Shown: positions 53,430 to 61,992 of the stretch, one piece after another
Layout: every line of letters begins with the position of its first letter
Numbering within the stretch: position 1 is the stretch's first letter
Source of the DNA: Siccirubricoccus deserti
Lineage (GTDB): Bacteria > Pseudomonadota > Alphaproteobacteria > Acetobacterales > Acetobacteraceae
Assembly: GCF_014283215.1 (NCBI RefSeq)
Contig: NZ_JACOMF010000017.1
Coordinates: 1 to 64,000 of the forward strand
DNA: 64,000 bases
Direction: 5' to 3'
The notes under the pieces: model-generated
Told to the model about the DNA's origin: nothing
Seen by the model: the letters and a program-made list of their open reading frames with translations, nothing else
Database searches by the model: none
Position numbers and translations under genes: made by a program

Positions 53430-54364
53430 AGGTGGTATTCCACTACGCCGCCGGGCCGGCGCTCGCCGCCCGGCTGGCGGCGCTCGAGGGGCTGGAGGTG
53501 AGCGTCTGCCCGGAAGCGGAGGAGGCGCGCTTCGCGGCGCTGATGCAGGAGGCCGAGGTGCTGTGGCATGTGCTGCAGCCGGCGACCGCGGCGGTGATCG
53601 CGGCGGCGCCGAAGCTCAGGCTGATCCAGAAGATCGGTGTCGGGGTGAACACCATCGACCTCGACGCGGCGCGGGCGCGCGGCATCGCGGTGTGCAACCT
53701 GCCCGGCACCAATGCGCGGGCGGTGGCGGAGCTGACCCTGCTGCTGATGCTCGGCGCGCTGCGCCAGGCGAGCCGCTTCGACGTCGCGGTGCGGGCGGGG
53801 CGCGGCTGGTCGCTGGACCCGGCGGTGCAGGACAGCCTCGGCGAGCTGGGCGGACGGGTGGTCGGGCTGGTCGGCTACGGCGCGGTGCCGCGGGCCCTGG
53901 CGCCGGCACTGGCCGCGCTCGGCGCCCGCATCCGCTACACCAGCCGCGCGCCGAAGCCGGACGCGCCGGGCGAATGGCGGCCGCTGGAGGCGCTGCTGGC
54001 GGAGTCCGACGTCGTCTCGCTGCATCTGCCGCTGACGGCGGAGACGGAGCGGATGATCGATGCCGCCGCGCTGGCGCGGATGAAGCCCGGCGCGGTGCTG
54101 GTGAACACCGCGCGCGGCGGGCTGGTGGACCAGGCGGCGCTGGTGGCGGCGCTGCGCAGCAACCGGCTGGCCGCCGCCGGGCTGGACGTCTTCGCCGCCG
54201 AGCCGATCGATCCGGCCGACCCGCTGCTCGCCCTGCCGAATGTGGTGCTGACGCCGCATGTCGGCTGGCTGACGGATGGCACCTTCGACCGCAGCCTGGC
54301 GCTGGCGGCGGAGAATTGCCGGCGCCTCGGCACGGGACAGCCGCTGCTGCACCGGGTGGCCTGA
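53426..54364 (+). CDS. D-isomer 2-hydroxyacid dehydrogenase
   Basis: 312 residues from a GTG overlapping the enolase-like stop. NAD site GLVGYGAVPRALAPALAALG (147-166), catalytic Arg (LVNTARGGLVDQAAL), Glu (DVFAAEPI) and His (TPHVGWLT) are all present. It oxidises a 2-hydroxyacid or reduces a 2-ketoacid such as the keto product expected from an enolase-type dehydration. Confidence 0.9.
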   Translation: MKVVFHYAAGPALAARLAALEGLEVSVCPEAEEARFAALMQEAEVLWHVLQPATAAVIAAAPKLRLIQKIGVGVNTIDLDAARARGIAVCNLPGTNARAVAELTLLLMLGALRQASRFDVAVRAGRGWSLDPAVQDSLGELGGRVVGLVGYGAVPRALAPALAALGARIRYTSRAPKPDAPGEWRPLEALLAESDVVSLHLPLTAETERMIDAAALARMKPGAVLVNTARGGLVDQAALVAALRSNRLAAAGLDVFAAEPIDPADPLLALPNVVLTPHVGWLTDGTFDRSLALAAENCRRLGTGQPLLHRVA

Positions 54365-54480
54365 GCATCGAGGGCTGCGCTGCGTCACCGCCGCGCGGGT
54401 TTGCAGCCGGGCGCGTCGCGGTGTCCAATCGCGCGCGCGCCGTGGCGGCGAAGCCGCGGCACAAGGGAAGGAGACGCAGC

Positions 54481-55485
54481 ATGCCTCGGGGAATCACGGG
54501 AATGGAACGCGCGGATGCGCCGCGCGCCGCGGAAGGTGGCAGAAGCTCGCGCTGGGACCGCAGCGCGCCGATCCGCTACCCGGATCCGGACATCGTCGTG
54601 CTCGATCCGCGCTTCGAGGCGATGATGCTGGGCCATGCGGCAATCGAGCGCATCGCCACCGGCTTCCGCTTCACCGAGGGGCCGGCCTATTACGGCGATG
54701 GCCAGTATCTGCTGTTCTCCGACATCCCGAATGACGCGCTGCTGCGCTGGTGCGAGGTCACCGGCACCGTCGCCACCCTGCGCCGCCCGGCGGGCAACCC
54801 CGACGGCAATACGCGGGACCGCCAGGGCAGGCTGCTGAGCTGCGAACTCGGCAGCCGCACCCTCACCCGCACCGAGCATGACGGCACCGTCACCGTGCTC
54901 GCCTCGCATTTCGAGGGCACCAGGCTGACCGGGCCGAACGACGTGGTGGTGAAATCCGACGGCTCGATCTGGTTCAGCGACAATGGCGCCGGCATCCGCG
55001 GCAACTACCTGGGCGACAAGGCGCCGGCGGAGCTGCCCTTCCGGGTCTACCGGCTGGACCCCGAGAGCGGCGGGATGACCATCGCGGTGGGCGACATGAA
55101 GCGGCCCAACGGCTTGTGCTTCTCGCCCGATGAGAAGCGGCTCTATGTCGTCGACACGCCGAGCGGCACCAAGACCACCTGGGTCTACGACATCGTCGAC
55201 GGCCGCGCGGTGAACGGAAGGCAGTTCTTCGATGGCACCCCGGGCTTCGCCGATGGCATCCGCTGCGACACCGAGGGCAATGTCTGGGCCGCCTTCTCCG
55301 GCGGCGAGGGCCAGGATGGCGTGGCGGTCTTCGCCCCGGACGGCACGCTGATCGGCCGCATCCTGCTGCCGGAGCGCTGCGCCAACCTCTGCTTCGGCGG
55401 CCGCAAGCGGAACCGCCTGTTTATGACCGCCAGCCAGTCGGTCTACGCGCTCTACGTCGAGGCGCAGGGCAATCCGGGCGGCTGA
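54481..55485 (+). CDS. SMP-30/gluconolactonase-family protein
   Basis: 334 residues, six-bladed propeller. GFRFTEGPAYYGDGQYLLFSDIPNDALLRW with the metal Glu, NTRDRQGRLLSCELGSRTL, LTGPNDVVVKSDGSIWFSD (metal Asn/Asp) and FADGIRCDTEGNVWAAF are the motif set. It hydrolyses lactones. Start at ATG 54481 (RBS AAGGAGACG); a later Met at residue 8 is possible. Only 116 bp after the dehydrogenase, likely the same pathway. Confidence 0.87.
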   Translation: MPRGITGMERADAPRAAEGGRSSRWDRSAPIRYPDPDIVVLDPRFEAMMLGHAAIERIATGFRFTEGPAYYGDGQYLLFSDIPNDALLRWCEVTGTVATLRRPAGNPDGNTRDRQGRLLSCELGSRTLTRTEHDGTVTVLASHFEGTRLTGPNDVVVKSDGSIWFSDNGAGIRGNYLGDKAPAELPFRVYRLDPESGGMTIAVGDMKRPNGLCFSPDEKRLYVVDTPSGTKTTWVYDIVDGRAVNGRQFFDGTPGFADGIRCDTEGNVWAAFSGGEGQDGVAVFAPDGTLIGRILLPERCANLCFGGRKRNRLFMTASQSVYALYVEAQGNPGG

Positions 55486-55529
55486 ACCGCGTTGGTCCGG
55501 GCGTAGGGCCCCAAGCCCCTCCGGCACCC

Positions 55530-55559
55530 CGTCATGGCGGGCTTGAGCCGGCCATGACG
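55530..55559. repeat. REP-like palindrome
   Basis: CGTCATGGC (55530-55538) and GCCATGACG (55551-55559) flank GGGCTTGAGCCG, between convergent genes. Same core as 13116-13138. Confidence 0.5.
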
Positions 55560-55598
55560 GTTTCCACGCAGGCTCTTTCCCGCCTGCGTGAAGCCGCC

Positions 55599-58079
55599 CT
55601 AACCGGCGATGGCCCTGGCCTCGGCGGCGGCGCCATTCAGCTTCTGCAGCAGCGCGGGCACCTCCTCGGCCGGGCAGGGGCGGCTGAACAAATAGCCCTG
55701 CAGATCGGTGCAGCCGAGGGCGACCAGTGCCGCATGCTGCGCCTCGGTCTCCACCCCTTCGGCCGTGGTCGACATGCCAAGCGCCATGCAGAGCTCGGTC
55801 ACCGCGCGCACGATGGCCGTGCTTGCCGCGGTCCGGCCGAGGCTGGAGACGAAGCTCTTGTCGATCTTCACCTTGTCGAAGGGGAAGCGCTGCAGGTAGC
55901 TCAGCGACGAGTAGCCGGTGCCGAAATCATCCAGCGCGATGGAGACGCCGAGCTGCTTCAGCCGGTGCAGCGTCGCCAGGGTCGATTCGGTGTCGCGCAT
56001 CAGCACCGATTCGGTGATCTCCAACTCCAGCCGCGATGCCTCGAGACCTGAGGCCTGCAACGCCGAGGTGACGACCGCGACCAGCCGCGCGCTGGTGAAT
56101 TGGACGGGGGAAAGGTTGACCGAGACCTTCTCCTGCCCCGGCCAGCCGGCCGCTGCGGCGCAGGCCTGTTCGAGCACCCATTCACCCAGCGGCACGATGA
56201 GGCCGATCTCCTCGACCAGCGGGATGACGCGGTCGGGCGCGACCAGCCCGCTCTCGGGGTGGCGCCAGCGCAGCAGCGCTTCCAGGGTGCCTACCTTCCG
56301 CGTCCGGACGTTGACCTGGGGCTGGTAGAACAGCTCGAACTCCCTGGCGTCGAGCGCGCGGCGCAGGTCGAGTCGCAGGGTCCGCCGGATCTGCGCATGC
56401 AGGTTCATCTCGGGTTCGAAGAAGCAGTGGCAGCCCCGTCCGTTGGCCTTGGCGCGGTACAGCGCCATGTCGGCGTTCTGCAGCAGCTGGTCGGGGTTGA
56501 CCATGTCGCCGGCGACGGCGGCGATGCCGATGCTGGCGCCGACGATGACATGGTGCCCGTCGAGATCGAAGGGCGCGCCCAGGGTCTCGACCAGGCGCTG
56601 GGCCAGGATGGCGGCGTCGCGCGGCTGGCGGATGCCGGTCTGCACGATGGCGAATTCATCGCCGCCGAGCCGGGCGATGGTGTCCGCCTCGCGTACCTCC
56701 GCCTTGATGCGTCTGGCGACCTCCTGCAACAGCAGGTCGCCGACCGCGCGGCCCAGCGTATCGTTGATGGCCTTGAAATGGTCGAGGTCGAGGCAGAGCA
56801 CCGCACAGGCCTTGTCGGGCTGCTCATGCGCCAGCGCGGCATCGAGGCGTTTCCGCAGCAGGACCCGGTTGGCCAGGCCGGTGAGCGGGTCGTGATGCGC
56901 CAGGTAGGTGAGCTGCGCCTCGCTGCGGCGCTGCTCCTCGATCAGGCGCAGGTTGGCGCGCGCCTGCTCCAGCATCTCGTGGTTGCGCAGGTGGCGGATG
57001 CCGAGCACGATCGCGCCGATGCTGACGGCCAGCAGCAGCAGGATGCCGCCGATGGCGTAGGCCGCCTGCCGCCGCCACAGGCTGAGCACCTCGTCGATGG
57101 TGCGGGTCACCGTCACCACCACCGGGTAATCCGCCATCGCCCGCGCGGCGATCACCCGTGCCCTGCCGTCCAGCCACCCCGCCGCCTGCGCCGTGCCGCT
57201 GTACCGATGCGACAGGATGTCCCGGAAGGTCGGCACCATGCGCGGGCGGACCTGCCCGATCGCTTCGACGGCCGGCGGATGCCGGGCCATGAGGATGCCG
57301 TCGTGCCGCCAGAGCGAGATGGAACTCTCCCGGCCGATGGTGATCCGGCCGAGGAAATTCTCAAGCTGTGCCAGGCTGAGGCCAACCCCGACGATCCCGA
57401 GGAAGCTGCCGTCGGCCCCCTTCAGCCGCCGCGTGAGATAGATGTTCCAGGTGCCGGTCTGGAAATTCTGGGCCGGCGGCGCGAGGTAGCTTTCCAGCTC
57501 CGGATTGTCGCGCAGCACCTTGAAGTGCGGCCGGTCGGCGATCGAGAAGATCGGCTGCGGCCAGGCACGGGTGGAGGCGATGGTCAGGCCGTCGGCGTTG
57601 GTGAGGAACACCGCCTCGACCTGCGGCAGCGCCAGGATCCGGGTACGGAGATCACGGTTCACCGCAAAGGTGGAAAGCCGCTCGTTGAACTGCTCGGTGC
57701 CCTGGATGTGCATGGCGTCGATCATCTCGACCAGCCCGTCCTGCAGCAGCTCGACCGAGCGGAAGCTGTTCTCGGTATGCTGCGCCAGCACCAGCGCCAG
57801 GTTGGTCAGCTCGCGTTCCGCATCGGCGATGGTGCGCTGGCGCAGATGCGTCAGCAGCACACCGGCGGCGAGGGCGGCGGCGACGCTCCCTCCGCTCGCG
57901 GCCAGCACCAGCCAGCGCGCCCCGCGCGGGCGCCAGGCCTCCCGCAGGTATCCCACCGGTGCGGACCACCATGTCCCGCGCGAAGGGGCTGCTGAGGAAA
58001 CCGTTCCGGTTTCCTCTCCGGGCCGCCGCGCGAGCGAATCGCGCATCCGCCGAAGTACTTCACCGAAGGGATTCGGCAT
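55599..58079 (-). CDS. Membrane-bound GGDEF-EAL c-di-GMP protein with dCache-type sensor
   Basis: 826 residues. TM about 56-79, an extracytoplasmic sensor domain (about 80-325; FRSVELLQDGLVEMIDAM, FSIADRPHFKVLRDNPELESYL and LYLTRRL-like segments), second TM about 325-350, a GGDEF domain with RLGGDEFAI, and an EAL domain with TLEALLRWRHP, VNLSPVQF and ALDDFGTGYSSLSYLQRFPFDKVKIDK. Both catalytic sites look intact, so it may make and degrade c-di-GMP. It adjoins the Tad pilus locus, fitting control of attachment. ATG 58079 is preferred over an upstream TTG. Confidence 0.92.
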   Translation of the reverse strand: MPNPFGEVLRRMRDSLARRPGEETGTVSSAAPSRGTWWSAPVGYLREAWRPRGARWLVLAASGGSVAAALAAGVLLTHLRQRTIADAERELTNLALVLAQHTENSFRSVELLQDGLVEMIDAMHIQGTEQFNERLSTFAVNRDLRTRILALPQVEAVFLTNADGLTIASTRAWPQPIFSIADRPHFKVLRDNPELESYLAPPAQNFQTGTWNIYLTRRLKGADGSFLGIVGVGLSLAQLENFLGRITIGRESSISLWRHDGILMARHPPAVEAIGQVRPRMVPTFRDILSHRYSGTAQAAGWLDGRARVIAARAMADYPVVVTVTRTIDEVLSLWRRQAAYAIGGILLLLAVSIGAIVLGIRHLRNHEMLEQARANLRLIEEQRRSEAQLTYLAHHDPLTGLANRVLLRKRLDAALAHEQPDKACAVLCLDLDHFKAINDTLGRAVGDLLLQEVARRIKAEVREADTIARLGGDEFAIVQTGIRQPRDAAILAQRLVETLGAPFDLDGHHVIVGASIGIAAVAGDMVNPDQLLQNADMALYRAKANGRGCHCFFEPEMNLHAQIRRTLRLDLRRALDAREFELFYQPQVNVRTRKVGTLEALLRWRHPESGLVAPDRVIPLVEEIGLIVPLGEWVLEQACAAAAGWPGQEKVSVNLSPVQFTSARLVAVVTSALQASGLEASRLELEITESVLMRDTESTLATLHRLKQLGVSIALDDFGTGYSSLSYLQRFPFDKVKIDKSFVSSLGRTAASTAIVRAVTELCMALGMSTTAEGVETEAQHAALVALGCTDLQGYLFSRPCPAEEVPALLQKLNGAAAEARAIAG

Positions 58080-58507
58080 GGACCAGCGCTTTATTTTCCC
58101 AGAAGGAATGACCCGCAAGAATGCTCATCCGGGCAGCATGTCGCAACCGATAGTTGCTCAGGCGCTCTTTCAGATTATGTCCTGGTAACCTATGGGCTGT
58201 TGCCCGAGAGTTTACGAATCCAAGGCCGGACAGCTTCAAAGGGGCAGCCAATGGCGCCCATCGCCAGCACCAGCCTCACGCAATCGTGCATGACGTGGCT
58301 CGCCATCCGAGCCCGGCAACGGCGGCGGCGCTGTGTCGGCCTCTCCCTATTCACGGCAACGGCCTGGCCAGCCGCGCAGGCTGATCGCATTCAGGACGGT
58401 TACATCCGTGGGTTGATGCAGATCGGCCCTTGCCGGGCACTCGGGTGTTCTGCCGTGTAAAGAAACCTCCGATTGCAAAGTGCTTTGGAATCTGCAATCG
58501 CTTAGGC
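58080..58507. other. Gap between divergent GGDEF-EAL and tadG genes
   Basis: About 430 bp with mixed composition and no convincing gene. It should hold the promoters of both genes. The only structure I see is the dyad at 58470-58500. Short frames here lack protein-like features. Confidence 0.4.
58470..58500. promoter_or_regulatory. Interrupted 8-bp dyad just upstream of tadG
   Basis: CGATTGCA (58470-58477) and its exact complement TGCAATCG (58493-58500), 15 bases apart, ending 7 bases before the GTG. It could be a repressor site or an mRNA stem near the ribosome site. Confidence 0.3.
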
Positions 58508-59857
58508 GTGAACCTGCTTCCTTCACGCGAAAACCGGCGGACGCCATGCCCGCGGCACCGGCCGTCCTTCGGGTCGCGGACATGGCGATGGCCGGGCACC
58601 GCTGCCTGCCTGCGTGACCGTCGCGGCTTGGTCGCGGCGATGTTCGCCGTCATTGCCACCGTCCTGGTCTGCTCGGCGGCGTTGGCGACCGAGGGCGGCC
58701 TGCTCTACCTGACCCGGCGCAACGCGCAGAGCGGCGCCGATGCGGCGGCGATCGCCGCGGCCTCCGCCTACCAGTACCGCGGTCGGGAAGCGGCGCTGGC
58801 CGCGGCCACTGAAGTGGCGCGGCGCAACGGCTTCACCGACGGGGTGACGGTCAACAATCCGCCCAGCGCGGGGGTCGCCGCCGGCAATGACTTCGCCTTC
58901 GAGGTGCAGATCAGCAAATCGATCCCCCTCCCGCTCAGCAGCCTGATGACGCGGCGGACCACAACGGTTGTTGCCTCGCGCGCGGTAGCGCTGCTCTTCG
59001 GTCGGGTGCCGGCCTGCGTGGTGGCGCTTACCGGCAGCGTCACGATCAAGAATGGTGGCAGCTTCGAGGCCCCGGGTTGCGCGGTCGCGTCCAACGCGCC
59101 GGGCGCTTCGGTGAACATTGGATCGCTTTCCTCGGTGACGACGCCGATGGTCACCGCCATGGGCACCTGCAACGGATGCACCGACAAGCGTTACAGCATC
59201 GGCGAAATACGCGAACACGCACCGCCGGTGAGCAACCCCTATGCCTACCTCGACAACATGGCGCGCCCCACCGTCAGCGGCGCCAGTTGCCTCACCGCAC
59301 CGCCAGACACAAAAGTCCCGATCGCGCCCACCGGGCCCAATCGCGCCTATTGCAGCTCGGTCACCCTCTCCATCGGAGATGGCATGACCTTATCGCCGGG
59401 CATCTACGTGTTCCAGAACGGGTCCCTGACGATCGGCAACGGTTCGGGCTTCAACTGCGCCGGCTGCACCTTCGTCTTCACCGGCACCTCGCCAGGCTCG
59501 CTCAGCATCAGCAGCACCTCCAAAGTGACCATGTCCGCCCCTACCAGCGCCACCGATCCGGACTACGCTGGCGTGCTGTTCTATCGCGTCCCCTCCGCAA
59601 CCCCGAGCGGCTCCAGCGACGACCCGACGCTGCACCTGCATAGCGTGGCGACCTTCGATCTGCGCGGCGGCATCTATTTTCCGCGCGCCTATGCGAAGAT
59701 CAACAGCCTTAGCTCCACCGCCACCACCGGCTGCCTGGCCCTGGTCGCCGGCACGGTGGAGATCAGCAGCGTTGCCAAGTACCGCTTCGATGTCTCCGAT
59801 TGCCCCAATTACAGCACTGCCGTGCCGACCACCCGGGCCGCGCGGCTGGTGGAGTAG
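58508..59857 (+). CDS. TadG-like pilus-assembly protein
   Basis: 449 residues from GTG 58508; the true start is unclear because no ATG with a ribosome site precedes the TadG membrane anchor RRGLVAAMFAVIATVLVCSAALATEGGLLYLTRRNAQSGADAAAIAAASA. This anchor, followed by the ADAAALAAA helix, is the TadE/TadG N-terminal domain. The remaining ~270 residues are Ser/Thr/Gly-rich (GSVTIKNGGSFEAPGCAV.., GSLTIGNGSGFNCAGC.., GSLSISSTSKVTM) and look like a beta-solenoid rather than the VWA domain of many TadGs. Confidence 0.72.
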   Translation: MNLLPSRENRRTPCPRHRPSFGSRTWRWPGTAACLRDRRGLVAAMFAVIATVLVCSAALATEGGLLYLTRRNAQSGADAAAIAAASAYQYRGREAALAAATEVARRNGFTDGVTVNNPPSAGVAAGNDFAFEVQISKSIPLPLSSLMTRRTTTVVASRAVALLFGRVPACVVALTGSVTIKNGGSFEAPGCAVASNAPGASVNIGSLSSVTTPMVTAMGTCNGCTDKRYSIGEIREHAPPVSNPYAYLDNMARPTVSGASCLTAPPDTKVPIAPTGPNRAYCSSVTLSIGDGMTLSPGIYVFQNGSLTIGNGSGFNCAGCTFVFTGTSPGSLSISSTSKVTMSAPTSATDPDYAGVLFYRVPSATPSGSSDDPTLHLHSVATFDLRGGIYFPRAYAKINSLSSTATTGCLALVAGTVEISSVAKYRFDVSDCPNYSTAVPTTRAARLVE

Positions 59858-59862
59858 CGGCA

Positions 59863-60333
59863 ATGCGGCGCCCCACCGAAACCGAACGTCACCCGCTCCG
59901 TAGCCGATCCGGTCTGGCGGCCACGGAATTCGCGCTGATCGCGCCAATCGCCGCACTGGTGCTGTTCACCGTGATCGATGTCGGCGGTGCCATGTGGCGT
60001 ACCACTCGGCTGGAGTACGCCGCGCGGACCGGCGCGCAATACGCCTTCTTCGACCCGCAGGGGTCGGCCGCCATCGCCCAGAAGGTGCGTGACGCGCTGC
60101 CGGGCTGGACGGATGTGACGGTCGAGTCAACCGTCGCCTCCTGCAGCTGCGACGACGGCAGCGCGGCCAATTGCACCACCGGTGTCTGCGTGGTGAATGG
60201 CGTGAGCTTCGCGCCGATCCTCCGGCTCTCGGTCACGGCGACCCAGCCCTTCCGGTTCATTTCGCCGGCGACCGCCGCGCTGTTCCCGAACCTGGCCGTC
60301 CTGCGGGGCAATGTCGAAGTCCGGTTGCACTAG
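59863..60333 (+). CDS. TadE-family pilus-assembly protein
   Basis: 156 residues. SGLAATEFALIAPIAALVLFTVIDVGGAMWRTTRLEYAARTGAQYAF has the TadE pseudopilin motif with Glu (ATEFALIAP). The C-terminal part has two Cys pairs (SCSCDDGS, NCTTGVCV). It starts 5 bases after tadG with a GGTGGAG ribosome site, so the two are one operon. Confidence 0.85.
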   Translation: MRRPTETERHPLRSRSGLAATEFALIAPIAALVLFTVIDVGGAMWRTTRLEYAARTGAQYAFFDPQGSAAIAQKVRDALPGWTDVTVESTVASCSCDDGSAANCTTGVCVVNGVSFAPILRLSVTATQPFRFISPATAALFPNLAVLRGNVEVRLH

Positions 60334-60390
60334 GCCATGAACCCGGGCACCCGGTTACGCCGCTCCGCATCGGTGGTCGGCCTGGCGCCG

Positions 60391-60915
60391 TCAGTGGAAC
60401 ATGCCCTGGGTGGTTTCCTCGACGGGCCGGTTGTTGGCGCCGAAGTAGGGCAGCGCGAAGGTGAAGGGATAGCGCACCGTGATGGTGACGGTGGTGACCC
60501 CGTTCGTGGTCGTGCAATTCGCCATCGCCACCGTCAGCACGGCGGTGTCCAGGAACGGCGTCCTCGCGCCGTCCACGGCCAGCGCGCCGCTGAGGTTGGT
60601 ACAGGGCGGGTTGCCGGCGTTCATGTTCTGGCTGCCGCGCAGGGTTGCCGTCCGTGCCGCTTCCGCCGCGACCGTACGGACGGACTCCAGGGTGAGCAGG
60701 TAGCGGCTGAGCTCGATGGTGCCCAGCAGCAGCATCATGAGCGGGCCGCCGATGAGGGCGAATTCAGCGGTCGTGGCGCCGCGGCGCCCCACCACCGGCA
60801 GGCGAAGGCCGAGGCGCATCAGACCGTCCAGGATCGGCATCATACGGCCTGCTTCGCTGCGGCCTTGAGCCGGCTGTGGCACCGTGGCCAGGTTTGGCGC
60901 GAGCTTTGGCGGCAT
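60391..60915 (-). CDS. TadE-family pilus-assembly protein (minus strand)
   Basis: 174 residues. VVGRRGATTAEFALIGGPLMMLLLGTIELSRYLLTLESVRTVAAEAARTATLRG (about 42-95) is a TadE anchor. Converges on the plus-strand tadE and is divergent from flp. ATG 60915 follows GGGAGA; Met25 (60843) is a possible alternative that would trim the unusual hydrophilic leader. Confidence 0.85.
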   Translation of the reverse strand: MPPKLAPNLATVPQPAQGRSEAGRMMPILDGLMRLGLRLPVVGRRGATTAEFALIGGPLMMLLLGTIELSRYLLTLESVRTVAAEAARTATLRGSQNMNAGNPPCTNLSGALAVDGARTPFLDTAVLTVAMANCTTTNGVTTVTITVRYPFTFALPYFGANNRPVEETTQGMFH

Positions 60916-61210
60916 CGCAAAGGGTCTCCCGGGGGCAGTGGTCGATGCGCAGATGGCTGAGATACCCCTTAAGGTAGAACATCAGGAGACAGAATAAACG
61001 TTTTGCGTGCAGAATGTGGTGGCACAAGTCAAAAAATCGTGACCAAATGGCCCTCGTCATCAAATCTCAGGTTGATGCCAAACCAACCAATCGTTTAGGT
61101 TGTGTCTAGCAGCCGATCAGAAACTCCTGGTGTGCTGCTGGGCCTCTCCGGTCGCGTAAGCCGTGTGCCGGGATTGCTCACCTTCAACGACCAGTGCAGG
61201 ACCCAAGTTC
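60916..61210. other. Divergent intergenic region between tadE (-) and flp (+)
   Basis: 295 bp, AT-richer than the genes and gene-free. Likely carries the strong promoter of flp and that of tadE. I cannot assign -35/-10 boxes with confidence. Confidence 0.4.
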
Positions 61211-61408
61211 ATGATCCATCCTCTGCTCCCCGTTTCGGTTGCCGTTCTCCGTACCGCCCTGAAGAACCGCGAGGGCGTGACCGCCGCCGAGTACGCCATC
61301 ATGGCGGTTGCCCTCGTCGCTGCTGTCAGCGCCGCCATCGCCACCTTCGGCCCTATGCTTAAAAACGCGCTTCAAGGCATTAGCTTCACCGCCCCCACCA
61401 CCGGCTGA
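61211..61408 (+). CDS. flp: Flp/Fap-type pilin
   Basis: 65 residues. Flp prepilin motif: NREG|VTAAEYAIMAVALVAAVSAAI, cleavage after Gly22, with Glu27-Tyr28 at +5/+6. One hydrophobic helix follows and a short tail ending FTAPTTG. It forms the adhesive Tad fimbria. ATG 61211 is chosen since the pilin leader is normally about 20 residues. Confidence 0.93.
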   Translation: MIHPLLPVSVAVLRTALKNREGVTAAEYAIMAVALVAAVSAAIATFGPMLKNALQGISFTAPTTG

Positions 61409-61488
61409 TCGCCCGCTCCCGGCCTGCCCGCGGCCGCGGGCAGGCCAGACTGCCCTTCCCTCGCCGTGCCGAAGGACAAGGATCCGCC

Positions 61489-61989
61489 GTGCTTCTGGTG
61501 ACGATGAAGGCCACAATCGCCACCCTGCTTCTTCTCGCCGCCTGGCGCGACGTCGTGTCGCGCATCATCCCCAATCGGATTCCCCTGCTGGTCGCCGCCC
61601 TCGGCCTCGCGCTCCGCTCCGCCGCCGGCACCACCCCGCTCCTGCTCTCCACCGCCACCGCGCTGCTGCTCTTCGCCGCGCTCCTCCTGCTGGTGATCCG
61701 CGGCTGGCTCGGCGGCGGCGATGCGAAGCTGGCCGCCGCCATCGCCATCGGCCTGCCGCCCGCCGTGACCTGGGATTTCGTGAATGCGACGGTGCTGGCC
61801 GGCGGCCTCCTCGGCCTCGGCTACCTCGCCGGCCCGCGCTTCGCCCCCCGCCTCCGCCCGACCGGCGCCAGCCGGCCCGCCGCCCGCATCCTGGCGATCG
61901 AGGCCCGCCGCCTCCGCCGCGGCGGCCCCCTGCCCTATGGCGTCGCCATTGCCGTCGGCGGCATCCTCATCCTTCTCGCGGGGTCCTGA
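61489..61989 (+). CDS. cpaA: Tad prepilin peptidase (CpaA/TadV)
   Basis: 166 residues from GTG after AAGGACAAGGA. Membrane helices and the two catalytic Asp motifs: LAAWRDVVSRIIPNRIPLLVAAL and WLGGGDAKLAAAIAIGL (GxGD). The short form lacks the N-terminal methylase domain and processes Flp. It is 80 bases after flp and 3 bases before cpaB. Confidence 0.92.
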   Translation: MLLVTMKATIATLLLLAAWRDVVSRIIPNRIPLLVAALGLALRSAAGTTPLLLSTATALLLFAALLLLVIRGWLGGGDAKLAAAIAIGLPPAVTWDFVNATVLAGGLLGLGYLAGPRFAPRLRPTGASRPAARILAIEARRLRRGGPLPYGVAIAVGGILILLAGS

Positions 61990-61992
61990 GCC

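Noticed and set aside
58190-58460. Short frames on both strands in the GGDEF-tadG gap
   Set aside because: No family resemblance, ribosome site or codon bias.
61020-61040. Possible sigma-54 promoter (TGGCAC) before flp
   Set aside because: The -12 TTGC element is missing at the right spacing.
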